A DNA stretch of 64,000 nt from Cerasibacillus terrae. GTDB lineage: Bacteria > Bacillota > Bacilli > Bacillales > Amphibacillaceae. The notes beneath the pieces were generated by a model. It searched no databases. It was not told the origin of the DNA and was given only the letters and a program-made list of their open reading frames with translations. The stretch is from the NCBI RefSeq assembly GCF_008039555.1, contig NZ_VDUW01000007.1:1-64000 (forward strand). The letters are read 5' to 3'. Below are positions 25,132-35,900 of this stretch, piece by piece (the stretch's first letter is position 1; every line of letters begins with the position of its first letter). The translations under genes and the position numbers were made by a program.

Positions 25132-25824
25132 ATGATGTTATTCACAGATCGATTATTTAAAAAGGTTGAGCCTGTTTGGAATAGTTATTTAGAACACCCT
25201 TTTGTAAAAGGAATTGGGAAGGGTACGGTTGATAAAGATAAATTTATTCATTATATGAAACAGGATTATGTTTATCTTATTGAGTATTCCCGTGTCTTTG
25301 CAATTGGAAGTGCGAAAGCGCAAGACTTAAAGACGATGACTATTTTTGCAAACCTACTTCATGGTACGATGAATTTTGAGATGGATTTACATCGTGAATA
25401 TGCTGCTAAATTTGGTATATCAAATGAGGAATTAGAGGCAACGGAACCATCTGCAACCATGACCGCATACACCAGTTATATGATTAGCCAATCCCAGCTT
25501 GGCGGCGTAGAAAATGCAATTGCCGCTGTATTAGCTTGTGCGTGGAGTTATAATTTTATCGGTAAAGAGCTAGCTACATGGCCTGGAGCAAAAGAACATG
25601 ATTTGTATGGCAATTGGGTAAAAATGTATTCATCTGATGAATTTACGAAAATTGCGGAGGACTGCAAGGATTTAATAAATGATATTGCAAAAGATAAGCC
25701 AGAACATGAATTAAAAGTATTAGAAGATATTGTACTTAAAACGAGCTATTTTGAATATATGTTCTGGGACATGGCAGAGAATATTTCCATGTGGCCTGTG
25801 AAGGAATTAAACACACATATGTAA
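25132..25824 (+). CDS. tenA: Aminopyrimidine aminohydrolase TenA (thiaminase II)
   Basis: A 230-residue TenA. In Bacillus this enzyme hydrolyses aminomethylpyrimidine from degraded thiamine so that the pyrimidine can be salvaged. The motifs FIHYMKQDYVYLIEYSRVF, EATEPSATMTAYTSYM and LACAWSYNFIGKEL are characteristic; the Cys in LACAWSY is the catalytic residue and the two Glu near the C-terminus (SYFEYMFWDMAEN) fit the active site. AGGAG lies upstream of ATG ATG, so the start may be either Met. It is alone behind a TPP riboswitch; no other thiamine gene is in the window. Confidence 0.94.
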   Translation: MMLFTDRLFKKVEPVWNSYLEHPFVKGIGKGTVDKDKFIHYMKQDYVYLIEYSRVFAIGSAKAQDLKTMTIFANLLHGTMNFEMDLHREYAAKFGISNEELEATEPSATMTAYTSYMISQSQLGGVENAIAAVLACAWSYNFIGKELATWPGAKEHDLYGNWVKMYSSDEFTKIAEDCKDLINDIAKDKPEHELKVLEDIVLKTSYFEYMFWDMAENISMWPVKELNTHM

Positions 25825-25921
25825 AAAAGTCCTTAGTGGATAGACTTCCCATGGTGTGCCTTTAGTGAATAAACTTTAAATACTTGTCTTTCTGAGGCTG
25901 AGACAAAATGTTATGAACCAT

Positions 25922-25964
25922 AAATAAAACCGGACGTTTTTCGATGAACGTCCGGTTTTATTTG
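25922..25964 (+). terminator. Strong terminator after tenA
   Basis: AAATAAAACCGGACGTT and AACGTCCGGTTTTATTT form a long hairpin with a loop around TTTCGATG. Either strand could use it. Confidence 0.9.
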
Positions 25965-25986
25965 TTTTTTACTTATCTACTTTAAT

Positions 25987-26195
25987 GGAACGCAAACATC
26001 TCCTAATATGTCAGCTTTCCTCAAAATTGGTGAGGATTAGAGCGTAAGCGTTCCCTAATGTCCCTGTTTCCTCCAAAATGGGTAAAGAATAGAGCGTAAT
26101 CGTTCCCACTTTCTTGATTTCCCCCAGAATAGGTAAAGAATAAAGCGTAATCTTCCCCTGATATCCCAATACTTTCAAATGGAGTAAAGATACGC
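25987..26195. repeat. Second array of ~51-bp intergenic repeats, about 4 copies
   Basis: Units begin near 25987, at 26041, 26093 and 26144, spaced 52 and 51 bp. Consensus parts are AGCGTAATCGTTCCC, a middle TTTCCTCCAAAAT and GGTAAAGAATA. The period matches the array at 5213-5510 but the sequence differs. It lies between the tenA terminator and the YitT gene. Confidence 0.8.
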
Positions 26196-26380
26196 GTATA
26201 ACATCTCTAATGTTCGGCTTATTTATTGTGACTCCGATTTTGTCCTAACTTTTTTTATGATACACAGTTATTCCCTTGTCATGATTTTTAACTAATTAGA
26301 ATAAGTATGGTGAGGAAGGATTGTCCATGGTTTAAATGTATACCAAAGGAAAGATATGTATTAAAATGAGGTGGGTCCTT

Positions 26381-26998
26381 ATGAATGAATTTCTAAAAAA
26401 AGGAGTAATTGTATTATTAGGTGGGATCATTCAAGGTTTGGGAATGGGGTTGTTTTTGTTTCCCCAATCCATTCCATCTGGTGGTGCGGGAGGTATGGCG
26501 ATATTATTCAATCATTTTTTCAAGCTCCCAATGGGACCTGCTTTATGGATTGTAAACTTTTCTTTACTGTTGTTCGGAATCATGTATCTTGGTAAGCGGT
26601 TTGCTGTATGGACTGTGTTTGGTATGACAATTACCTCGCTCTCTATTCATTTTTTCGAAGTTTATTTAATTATCCCTGAAAGAAATCTTCTGTTTGATCT
26701 TATTATTGGCTCGGTTACTCTTGGAATAGGAGTAGGTCTATTGATGCGACAAGGAGTTTCTAATGGTGGGGTTGGTGTACTTGCTTATATGTTAGCTTTT
26801 AAACGGAATATTTTACCAGGAAAACCATTGTTTTTCTTTAATTGTTTGATTTTTTTTATAACTGCAGCAGTTATTAGTTGGAAAATTATCTTTCTCGCCT
26901 TGATAAGTCAATGGATGTCAACGAGGATAGTCGATATCATTTATAGTTATCCATCTTATGAAGTATATACGCTTGATTGGCGTAATAAAAAAGCATGA
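26381..26998 (+). CDS. YitT-family membrane protein
   Basis: A 205-residue membrane protein of the YitT (DUF161) group, with about five membrane helices. The glycine-rich PSGGAGGMAILFNHFF near residue 33 and GVGLLMRQGVSNGGVGVLAY near residue 128 are the duplicated family motifs. Typical YitT proteins have 280 residues with a C-terminal DUF2179 domain; this one ends shortly after the last helix and lacks it. The ATG at 26381 has GAGGTGG upstream. The function is unknown; transport is likely by topology. Confidence 0.85.
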   Translation: MNEFLKKGVIVLLGGIIQGLGMGLFLFPQSIPSGGAGGMAILFNHFFKLPMGPALWIVNFSLLLFGIMYLGKRFAVWTVFGMTITSLSIHFFEVYLIIPERNLLFDLIIGSVTLGIGVGLLMRQGVSNGGVGVLAYMLAFKRNILPGKPLFFFNCLIFFITAAVISWKIIFLALISQWMSTRIVDIIYSYPSYEVYTLDWRNKKA

Positions 26999-27040
26999 AG
27001 TTGATCATTACTTAGATTATGATGACTTTATGCTTTTTTT
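26987..27040 (+). terminator. Terminator of YitT gene
   Basis: AAAAAGCATGAAGTTGATCAT pairs with ATGATGACTTTATGCTTTTT, an extended hairpin that starts inside the last codons and ends in a T run. Confidence 0.88.
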
Positions 27041-27264
27041 GTTATCATTTTCCTTTTACCTCATGGATTAGCGAAATGTAGTCTCTTTCCCTCAAATAGC
27101 TTTCTTCTACAAAGAATGCCATCCTATAAGGCATGAATAATGTCATCTATTTTTTTAGGTCTATCTTATTTAATTTCATACAGACAGGAACCTACCTCTT
27201 ATTTATACATAGGCTAACATCAGTATTGTTTCTAATTTCTGAAAAAAGGATGGGAAGAGGTAGT

Positions 27265-28227
27265 ATGAGGAAAAAGTTCACTATAGTATGTTTTAGTTTA
27301 TTATTATTCTTCGTGGTAAGTCTAACAGCTTGTAGTGAAAGTGAATTACAATCTGCTGAAGCAAATGAAGAAAAATTAGTTCGTATAGGATATCAGAAAA
27401 ATGGTCAACTTGTTATTTTAAAAGGACTTGGCATGCTGGAGGAAAGGCTCGGACCTTTGGGGTATAAAGTGGAGTGGAAGGAATTTCAATCTGGTCCAGC
27501 TTTAATGGAAGCAATCAATGCAGGAAGTATTGATATTGGTAGAACTGGAAATACACCAGTTATCTTCGCTCAAGCAGCAGGATCCCCTTTTGTGACTTTG
27601 GCAGCAGGGAAACCAAAATACTATGGAAGCGGTATATTGGTATCGAAAAATTCCTCGATTCAATCTGTAGAAGATTTAAAGGGAAAAAGAGTAAGTTTTG
27701 CGAAAGGATCTAGTTCGCATTATTTGATTGTAAAGGCTTTAGAGAAAGCTGGTTTAATGTATTCTGATATTACTCCGTCTTTTTTACAACCTGGGGATGC
27801 ACGTGTTGCATTTGAACAAGGGAAGGTAGATGCAATGGTAGTCTGGGATCCTTATACTGCTTCTACAGAACTTCATTCAGACGGCGTATTACTTACAAAC
27901 GGAGAGGGATTGACAACAGATCGTGATTTCTTTATTGCGACAGAAAAATTTATTACAGCTCATCAAGATATCCCAGAAATCGTCATCGAAGAAGTAGAAA
28001 AATCGTCAGATTGGGCTAATGAGAATCACGAAGAATTAATTGCTATGCTTGCGCCAATTCTTAATCTCGATGAGGAATCTTTAAAAGTTGCAGTGGAAAG
28101 ACGTGTATATGGGGTAGACGATATAACTGAAGAAATTATCAATGAGCAACAGGATATTGCAGATATGTTTTATGACTTGGATATTATTCCTGAAAAGGTG
28201 GATGTTAGGAAAGTCATGGAGGAATAA
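27265..28227 (+). CDS. ssuA: ABC transporter substrate-binding lipoprotein (SsuA/TauA type)
   Basis: A 320-residue extracellular lipoprotein that captures an organic sulfonate or related small acid for import. It has a signal peptide with lipobox VSLTAC, then a bilobal fold typical of SsuA: VRIGYQKNGQLVILKGLG, GSIDIGRTGNTPVIFAQAAG and KVDAMVVWDPYTA. These match aliphatic-sulfonate binders better than taurine or nitrate binders. The ATG at 27265 has AAGAGGTAG upstream; the frame extends 44 codons further without a site. It is the first gene of an ssuACB operon. No FMNH2-dependent sulfonate monooxygenase (ssuD) is present nearby. Confidence 0.86.
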   Translation: MRKKFTIVCFSLLLFFVVSLTACSESELQSAEANEEKLVRIGYQKNGQLVILKGLGMLEERLGPLGYKVEWKEFQSGPALMEAINAGSIDIGRTGNTPVIFAQAAGSPFVTLAAGKPKYYGSGILVSKNSSIQSVEDLKGKRVSFAKGSSSHYLIVKALEKAGLMYSDITPSFLQPGDARVAFEQGKVDAMVVWDPYTASTELHSDGVLLTNGEGLTTDRDFFIATEKFITAHQDIPEIVIEEVEKSSDWANENHEELIAMLAPILNLDEESLKVAVERRVYGVDDITEEIINEQQDIADMFYDLDIIPEKVDVRKVMEE

Positions 28228-28242
28228 AGGAGTGATGAACGG

Positions 28243-29007
28243 TTGAAACAATGGATAAATAAATTTTCAATAAAAATTATACCGTGGCTTGTTCCGTTAT
28301 TGTTACTAATCAGTTGGCAATTTTTATCATCGATTGGAGTAATCCCAAAAAGAATCCTGCCCGCACCAATGGAAGTTATCCAAGCTGCACAGACCCTTAT
28401 GTCTACAGGGGAATTATATGAGCACATCACTGTTAGCTTGGGGAGAGCACTTTTTGGATTCTTTATCGGAGGATTGATTGGATTTTTGTTAGGAATATTT
28501 AATGGGATATCCCGCTATTCTGAACTTCTTTTTGATACTTCTGTGCAAATGTTAAGAAATATACCACATCTAGCATTAATTCCTCTCGTTATTTTATGGT
28601 TTGGAATTGATGAAACTTCTAAGGTGTTTTTAGTCGCATTGGGTGTGCTATTTCCAGTATATATTAACACGTACCACGGAATTAAATCGGTGGATAAAGG
28701 ATTGATTGAGATGGGAAAGGCATATGGCCTTAAAGGTAGGGCGCTATTTTTTACGGTTATCTTTCCAGGAGCCATGTCCTCCATTCTTATAGGTATTCGA
28801 TTTTCGTTAGGGGTTATGTGGTTGACATTAATTGTAGCAGAAACAATTTCTTCCCATTCCGGAATAGGTTATATGGCCATGAATGCTAGAGAGTTTATGC
28901 AGATGGATGTCATTGTTTTAAGTGTTGTACTTTATGCATTGCTTGGTAAATTATCTGATGTCATTGCCAAATATTTTGAAGGAAAATTACTAAAGTGGGA
29001 TATTTAA
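28243..29007 (+). CDS. ssuC: ABC transporter permease (SsuC type)
   Basis: The 254-residue membrane component of the sulfonate-type importer, with about six helices. The EAA-like loop EMGKAYGLKGRALFFTVIFPG at about residues 157-177 contacts the ATPase. RNIPHLALIPLVILWFGI is a strong signature of SsuC/TauC permeases. Translation probably starts at TTG 28243 with AGGAGTG upstream. It lies 15 bp after ssuA and 18 bp before ssuB, so the three are co-transcribed. Confidence 0.9.
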   Translation: MKQWINKFSIKIIPWLVPLLLLISWQFLSSIGVIPKRILPAPMEVIQAAQTLMSTGELYEHITVSLGRALFGFFIGGLIGFLLGIFNGISRYSELLFDTSVQMLRNIPHLALIPLVILWFGIDETSKVFLVALGVLFPVYINTYHGIKSVDKGLIEMGKAYGLKGRALFFTVIFPGAMSSILIGIRFSLGVMWLTLIVAETISSHSGIGYMAMNAREFMQMDVIVLSVVLYALLGKLSDVIAKYFEGKLLKWDI

Positions 29008-29025
29008 TGAAAGTGGGGGAAATAA

Positions 29026-29808
29026 ATGCCGATTGCAAGAGAACGAGAGATTCACATTCGACTAGAGGGTGTTCAAAAGTCCTTCTCAGAGTTGGAAGTG
29101 TTAAAAGATATTAATCTTGAAATTCAAAATGGAGAATTTATTGCCATTGTTGGTGAAAGTGGTTGTGGAAAAAGTACACTTCTACGATTGTTAGCAGGTC
29201 TGGAAAAACCTAGTAGTGGGGTAATAAAAATAAATGAATCCCCTTTACAACAATTAAATACAAATGCACGGTTAATGTTTCAGGATGGCCGATTGCTTCC
29301 ATGGAAACGAGTGATTGATAATGTTCATGTAGGAATTCCAGATGGAAAAAAAGAAAAGGCAAGGGAAGCTCTGTGCAATGTAGGACTTGAAAATCGTGCA
29401 AAAGATTGGCCGAGAACACTGTCCGGGGGTCAAAAACAGCGAGTGGCCCTAGCACGAGCATTAGTAAATGATCCGAATTTGTTGTTATTGGATGAACCAT
29501 TAGGTGCACTTGATGCACTTACTCGGATAGAAATGCAAGATTTAATTGAATCCCTTTGGCAATCAAGTGGATTTACTTCCATTCTTGTTACCCATGATGT
29601 AGAAGAAGCTGTCGCCATTGCAGATCGTGTCATTCTAATAGAAAATGGGGTTATCCGTTTGAATCGACAAATTGATTTAGAAAGGCCTCGTCAGCGTACA
29701 AATTTAGAATTCAGGTTGTACGTGGAAGAAATTATGGATAACATAATGAAACGAAAAAAATCTAATATACACCCTTTGAAGCAACGCATTCTAACGGCTA
29801 GTATGTAA
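29026..29808 (+). CDS. ssuB: ABC transporter ATP-binding protein (SsuB type)
   Basis: A 260-residue ATPase that powers the sulfonate-type importer. It shows Walker A GESGCGKSTL near residue 43, Q-loop MFQDGRLLPWKRV, signature LSGGQKQRVALARAL, Walker B LLLLDEPLGALDAL and switch His in VTHDVEEAV. The Q-loop DGRLLPW wording is typical of SsuB. It is last of the ssuACB operon. The substrate is inferred from the partner SsuA and could be another alkyl sulfonate or a related compound. Confidence 0.92.
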   Translation: MPIAREREIHIRLEGVQKSFSELEVLKDINLEIQNGEFIAIVGESGCGKSTLLRLLAGLEKPSSGVIKINESPLQQLNTNARLMFQDGRLLPWKRVIDNVHVGIPDGKKEKAREALCNVGLENRAKDWPRTLSGGQKQRVALARALVNDPNLLLLDEPLGALDALTRIEMQDLIESLWQSSGFTSILVTHDVEEAVAIADRVILIENGVIRLNRQIDLERPRQRTNLEFRLYVEEIMDNIMKRKKSNIHPLKQRILTASM

Positions 29809-29925
29809 ATGTTATTCATTAAATCCTTCATTTAGTTATATTTATCAAACACCTGTCTTTCTGGTTATTCTGTTGGTACAGAATAAGATTAAATTTATTT
29901 ACTTCGCTCACAAGGAACATTATAA

Positions 29926-30111
29926 ATTCCTGATGAAGGTATTCATATTTATGTGATTCTACCGATAAAGATACTAGGATAAATTTTAAAAGTATTATAA
30001 GAATTAGATGCTTACGGTCATTTAGGAGAAGTACTACTAGAGGGAGGTTAACATACAGCCATATTCATTAAATCTTCTATAAAAAGCATCTTAGAAAGAG
30101 AACGTACATGA
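29926..30111 (+). pseudogene. Decayed RibD/DHFR-like C-terminal domain
   Basis: Three frames together give IPDEGIHIYV, then STDKDTRINFKSII, then ELDAYGHLGEVLLEGG, stop, [19 protein letters not shown]. The layout, with the LLEGG-like loop, resembles the C-terminal reductase domain of RibD and its relatives. At least two frameshifts and an internal stop make it a relic. It fills most of the 322-base gap before the chemoreceptor gene. Confidence 0.4.
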
Positions 30112-30130
30112 GAAGGGGAAAGTCATTTTT

Positions 30131-32161
30131 ATGAACAAAACAAAAACAAAACAAAAACAAGGAATTATTTATAAAATAAGCTCTTTTTATAAGAATTCCC
30201 TACGAAATCAAATTTTAATACCTTTTATTATTCTTATTCTATTCACTGGTGGAGTTATCTCCTTTGTTAGTTTTAATTTTAGTGTGAAGAACACAACAGA
30301 AGAATTATCAAAGAATGTTGAAGGGCAAATGGTTAGTTTGAATGATACGTTTGAAACTTTCTTTTCAAATATAAGCAGCACATTAAATCGTTATACATCA
30401 AATGAAATGATGACAGGATACAATTCGAAAAACAGAGCCAAAGTGGAAGAATACATCCTAGAGACACAGGATGCACATGATGAAATAGGTTTTTTATACG
30501 CTGGTACGGAAACAGGAGATACACTTCCACAGGGTGATTTAGGTGAAGATTATAATCCGAAGGAAAGACCTTGGTATAAAGATGCTGTAGGAGCGAATGG
30601 AGAGATAGTGTGGTCTGAGCCATATAAAGATGTTGAAACAGGTGATCTTGTTGTTACCGCCTCAAAGGCATACTACAATGGTGACAAATTAGTTGGAGTT
30701 ATGGCTGCTGATGTATTCATCGATACACTTATTGATATGGTTAACAAGATTGAAATCGGAGAAACTGGTTATGCCGTCATATACGATAAAAATGGAAAAT
30801 GGATTACACATCCTGAGAAAGAGAAAATAGGTAGGGACGAATCACAAACGAGTTACTATCAAGAAATGGTGGAAATAGGTAACCAAGGAATCGTTGAATA
30901 TAATGTGGATGGAAAGGAATTTACCATGGGGTTTGTTAAGAATCCTACGACAGATTGGTATTTACTTGGTGCCGCAAATAAGGTGGACTTTAAGAAACAA
31001 GCACAAGCCATCTTTATCCCAATTGCTATCACATTAATTATCGTGACCTTGATTGCGATAGTTGTGACTCTGTGGATTACAGGAAAAGTTACAAAAGCAA
31101 TTAAAACAGTAATGGAAAGAATGAAACTTATTGCCAATGGCGATTTAAGCCATCCTCCGCTTGAAATAAAATCAAAAGATGAAGTTGGCCATCTTGTTCA
31201 AGCAACAAATGGTATGAATGAGCATATGCGTCATCTTTTACATCAAATTAATACAGTAGCAGAAACTGTTTCTAGTCAGAGTGAAGAATTAACCCAATCG
31301 GCTGGAGAGGTAAAGTCAGGATCGGAACAAGTCGCTTCTACAATGCAGGAACTGGCGTCTGGTTCAGAAACCCAAGCACATAGTACAGGTGATTTATCTG
31401 CTAATATGCAGTCTTTTGCCAATGAAATAGAAGATCTTAGTGAAAATGGCGATCAGATTAAACAATTTTCAAATGAAATTATTGGTGCTACAGCAGAAGG
31501 AAGTCAGTTAATGGATGCTTCGAAAGAACAAATGGAAATCATTGATGAAATTGTTCATGATGCTGTGAAAAAGGTGGAAGGGCTAGATGTTCAATCCCAG
31601 GAAATTTCCAAATTAGTTAACGTCATTCAAGATGTTGCAGATCAAACAAATCTTTTAGCACTAAATGCTGCCATTGAAGCTGCAAGGGCAGGTGAACATG
31701 GGAAAGGATTTGCAGTTGTTGCTGATGAAGTGAAAAAACTTGCTGAGCAAGTATCTGATTCTGTAACAGATATTACTGGTATTGTTACAAAGATTCAACA
31801 GGAATCAAGCCTAGTAGCAAACACATTACAAAATGGTTATCATGAGGTGGAGCAAGGTTCAACTCAAATTGAAACAACCGGTGGGAAATTTAGTGATATC
31901 AATACATCCATTTTAGAAATGGGAAAAAGCATAGATCTTGTTGTCGATAATTTAACAAGTATTTCAGCAAGAAGTCAGGAGATGAATCGTTCTATTGAAG
32001 ATATCGCAGCAATATCGGAAGAATCAGCTGCAGGTATAGAAGAAACATCAGCATCCTCGGAGCAAACAACTGCTTCGATGGAAGAAGTAGCACAAAGCTC
32101 ACGAGGTCTTGCCAAATTAGCCGAAGAATTAAATGAATTAGTCCTTAAGTTTAAACTGTAA
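30131..32161 (+). CDS. Methyl-accepting chemotaxis protein with dCache sensor
   Basis: A 676-residue chemoreceptor. Membrane helix 1 (about 29-51) and helix 2 (about 297-320) enclose a double-Cache domain: the first module has [20 protein letters not shown] and [18 protein letters not shown], the second [24 protein letters not shown] segment follows, then the signalling coiled coil with [20 protein letters not shown]. Receptors of this form in Bacillus (McpA/B/C) bind amino acids and related solutes; the ligand here is unknown. The start [10 protein letters not shown] has GAAGGGG upstream. It is followed by a dispersed repeat and a terminator. Confidence 0.93.
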   Translation: MNKTKTKQKQGIIYKISSFYKNSLRNQILIPFIILILFTGGVISFVSFNFSVKNTTEELSKNVEGQMVSLNDTFETFFSNISSTLNRYTSNEMMTGYNSKNRAKVEEYILETQDAHDEIGFLYAGTETGDTLPQGDLGEDYNPKERPWYKDAVGANGEIVWSEPYKDVETGDLVVTASKAYYNGDKLVGVMAADVFIDTLIDMVNKIEIGETGYAVIYDKNGKWITHPEKEKIGRDESQTSYYQEMVEIGNQGIVEYNVDGKEFTMGFVKNPTTDWYLLGAANKVDFKKQAQAIFIPIAITLIIVTLIAIVVTLWITGKVTKAIKTVMERMKLIANGDLSHPPLEIKSKDEVGHLVQATNGMNEHMRHLLHQINTVAETVSSQSEELTQSAGEVKSGSEQVASTMQELASGSETQAHSTGDLSANMQSFANEIEDLSENGDQIKQFSNEIIGATAEGSQLMDASKEQMEIIDEIVHDAVKKVEGLDVQSQEISKLVNVIQDVADQTNLLALNAAIEAARAGEHGKGFAVVADEVKKLAEQVSDSVTDITGIVTKIQQESSLVANTLQNGYHEVEQGSTQIETTGGKFSDINTSILEMGKSIDLVVDNLTSISARSQEMNRSIEDIAAISEESAAGIEETSASSEQTTASMEEVAQSSRGLAKLAEELNELVLKFKL

Positions 32162-32188
32162 TAAAGTATACTGAAAAATTATATACAT

Positions 32189-32352
32189 TTTATCGCAGAT
32201 TAACTGGCTGTAAGACCCCCATTTCAAAAATTCGAGATACTCAAGAATTATAAGTGGGGGATCAACATCCATTAAAAGGCCCGATTCGTTCAGTTCAACT
32301 AACAATCGGTGGGAGATGAAGAAAACTCCCACTGATTGAGGTTTCATTTTAT
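32189..32352 (+). repeat. Dispersed structured repeat (copy 2, complete)
   Basis: A 164-bp element bounded by TTTAT on both sides. It folds into one hairpin with CCCCCA/TGGGGG and another with CAATCGGTGGGAG/CTCCCACTGATTG, separated by GGCCCGATTCGTTC. Shared with copies at 19999, 32744 and 37939. It lies between the chemoreceptor stop and its terminator. Confidence 0.9.
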
Positions 32353-32355
32353 AAG

Positions 32356-32399
32356 AGACAGTCCCGTATGTTGTTAATCAACGGGGCTGTCTTTTTTTA
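32356..32399 (+). terminator. Terminator following repeat copy 2
   Basis: GACAGTCCCGT and ACGGGGCTGTC form a hairpin followed by TTTTTTT. It is the likely end of the chemoreceptor transcript, so the repeat is probably transcribed in its 3' UTR. Confidence 0.85.
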
Positions 32400-32743
32400 A
32401 CCTTTTAAAGTGAATATATTCATGCTAAGGAATGATACGACCTAACTTTATTGTTTTTTAATGAGAAATAGGTATTTATACCTAATTCATTTGTCGAAAA
32501 GAACATAAATTTGTCGAAGTGAGCTAAAAGTCTCTTTAAAGAAGGGACGTTTGGCACTTGTTAAATTATTACGGAATATATAGTATTTATTATAAATTGT
32601 GAAAATTATACATAATTAATATGAATATTGGTCACTGTACAACAGAATAAGACAAAAGAACTCTTTTAAGGGACGAGCATTGTCACCTAAAAAAGTAGTC
32701 AGTATCCCAGTGAGGATATATCCCGTGTTTAGGAGATTTTCTA

Positions 32744-32902
32744 TTCACCGCAGATTAACTGGCTGTAAGATCTCCACATCAAGAATTTGAGCTACTCAAG
32801 AGTTATAAGTGGAGGAGCAACAGCCAGTAAAGGCCCGATTCGTTCAACTAACAATCAGTGGGGGGGTGAAGAAAATTCCCACTGATTGAAGTCTCACTTT
32901 AT
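32744..32902 (+). repeat. Dispersed structured repeat (copy 3, complete)
   Basis: A 159-bp element ending in TTTAT, closely related to copy 2. The outer TGGCTGT/ACAGCCA and inner CTCCAC/GTGGAG arms show compensatory changes against copy 2 (CCCCCA/TGGGGG). It ends about 65 bp before the subtilase start and may lie in its 5' leader. The rest of the 808-base gap at 32162-32969 shows no gene. Confidence 0.9.
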
Positions 32903-32969
32903 ATACTTTGGGAGGTGATGGTAAAGGATAGAACAATCAATAAAAAATAAGAAATAGGAGGGAATATGT

Positions 32970-35900
32970 TTGAAAAAGAAACATTTTGCTAGATTAATTA
33001 GTAGTATTTTAGTTTTCGCAATGATTTTTTCTCTTGTTAACCCTTTATTTGCTTCAGCCGAAACTAGCACTGATCAACTTACTAAAAAATTAAATGTTGA
33101 TAAGAGAATTTCAAAATTGAAAGAGTCCATGAAACAACGTGAAAGACAACTTGCCAATGCCCCAATGATAGATTCTAGTTTAGAAAAGATTAAAGGGGAT
33201 AAAAAGGTGGACGTTATTGTCCAACTTACTGAAGTACCAGTAGCGTTTGAAAAAGGAAAGAATATTATTCAGGGGAAATCACTTTCTTCTGCAAAATCTA
33301 CAAATCTTAAAAAGAAAGTCATCTCTGAACAAGCCAGATTTGAAAAACTATTAAAGATGGAGAAAATTTCATTTAAAAAAGGGTTTACATATAACCAAGC
33401 TTTTAATGGAATGTCTTTAACGGTAAAAGCGGATGACATCGAAAAGTTAGCAAATATAAAAGGTGTTGTAAGTGTTCATCCGGTAGAGGAAGTTCATGCA
33501 CTTGAAGTTAATAATGATGATACGATGACACCGAACATGGTTGATAGTGTTCCACATTTGGATATTCCTGCACTCTGGGAAAAAGGTGTCGAAGGTGAAG
33601 GAGTTAAAGTAGCTGTTCTTGACACTGGAATTGATTATGAACATCCAGATTTGAAGGATGTATATAAAGGTGGATATAACTTTATTCCACATAATAGTGA
33701 CTATGCTCGTGATCGTGCTGATGATGATCCATATGAGACTACACCAGAAGACAAGCCAGAACATATGCCAGAGTTTCTCCCGACTGGACAATCATTCTAT
33801 ACTTCTCACGGAACACATGTAGCTGGGACAATTGCAGCACAAGGAACCACTGAACATGGCATTAAAGGAATTGCACCAAAAGTAGAATTGTATGCCTACC
33901 GTGTTTTAGGTGCCTATGGAAGTGGTGCGACAGACGGTATTATGGCAGCTATTGAAAAGTCCATTGAAGAAGACATGGATATTATAAACTTATCGCTAGG
34001 TGGGGGTAGTAATAGCCAAAATGCACCTGATGCGATTGCGATTAATAATGCAACAATAGCTGGTATTACGGCAGTTGTTGCTACCGGTAACAGTGGGCCA
34101 GGACGTGGAACAATAGGTAATCCCGCGACTGCTCCGTTAGCGATTTCAGTAGGAAACTCTACCTTACCTGAAGTAACGTTACAATCAACTGTTGCAGTGG
34201 AAGCAGGAGATTATAGCAATGAATCAGATGTGAACCTAATGGCTTGGACTTATGGTTCTAATCCGAAAGATGCATTGACTGGGGAATATGATGTTGTTGC
34301 AATTCCCGGTGTAGGAAATCCTAATGATTTCAAAGATCTTGATGTCGATGGAAAAGTAGCACTAATCTCTCGGGGAGAAATTCCATTTGTTGATAAAATT
34401 GCTGCTGCCAAAGAGGCTGGTGCAGTTGCAACAATCATTCATAATAATGAAGGCGAAGGTCCTGCAAATGTTAGTTTAAGCACTGCATTTGATTATATTC
34501 CAACGTTTGATATGGCAACATCTGAAGGTGAAGCACTTCGAGAAGCATTAGAGAAAGCAGATAATCAAACTGGAAAAGTAATATTTAGTAATTATAAGGA
34601 ATCCCAAACAGCCGGTGACGAAATAAATGACACCAGTTCTCGTGGACCATCTACACCTAATTTTGATATTAAACCAGATGTATCTGCACCTGGTACTAAT
34701 ATCATGTCAACGGTTCCTGCATATGGAAAAGATAATCCAGATGCAAATTATGAACATGCTTATGATCGTTTTACAGGAACAAGCATGGCTACACCCCATG
34801 TAGCAGGGGTTGCAGCATTACTATTATCTAAGAACCCAGACTGGACTCCTTTTGATGTAAAAGTAGCGATGTCCAATACGGCAAAACAATTGGATACGAA
34901 TAAGTATGATGTGTTTGCCCAAGGTCCTGGTTTAGTACAACCATTGAAAGCAGCAAACGCTGGAGCTTTAGCATATGCACTAGATACAACCGTTTCTGGT
35001 TCAGAAGAAGTTGAACACGAAAAAGGAACTGTAACATTTGGTAGAGTTGAGGCAAATCCAGAAAAACAACAAACGATATCAAAACAAATTGTCGTAAGAA
35101 GTATGAATGGTCAGTCTGATAATTTTGATGTAAATGTTGATGTTATAAAGGCTGGAACCGGTGACATGGCTGATGCTAGTGTGAGTGTTGACAAGTCGTC
35201 ATTTACATTAAATGGTACAGAGACACTTGATGTTACTTTAGCTATACCTGCCGGTGAAGGAGCACCAGGAAATGAATTGCTCGGGTACATCCAGATTACG
35301 GGTGGAAAAACAGAGATGCTTTTACCATTTGCTGCTGAATTTTCCGGGGCTTCAACAGAAGATCCGTCGGGATTAGAGTATTTTGAACTTCAAGACTATG
35401 TAATTTCACCAAATGCTGATGGGAAGTTTGATGAAACCGAATTACATCTTGGACTATCACAGGATGAAGACTTAATGTCCATTGAGCTGTGGGATGCTGC
35501 AAATCCATTTGGTGGTGAATTCGGAGATGGATATATTGGACTCTTAGCCCTACAAAGTTTAACAGCTGGAGATTATATCCTACCGATTGATGGGACATAT
35601 GTTGATTGGGGTACAGAAGAAGAAACTGATATTCCTGAAGGTGTATATACAATTGATTATAATTCATGGGATTTATCAGGTGGGACGATTGAAAACCTTG
35701 CTTATGATGGGCCATTTTTTGTAAAAACATCTCAATCTGACGTTTCATTTGCTGAAATAGAGGATGAAATTGAAGGTGCGGAATATGAAATAACTGGTGC
35801 TATCGATGATAAGTTTATCGACTTCAAATCAACTGTAGAAGATGTGTTTGGTGTTGAATATGATGTTAATGATTATTTAGAAGTTGGCTATGAATTAAAA

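Noticed and set aside
32970-32990. ATG at 32965 as start of the subtilase
   Set aside because: It is out of frame with the signal peptide; TTG at 32970 is in frame and well placed after GGAGGG.
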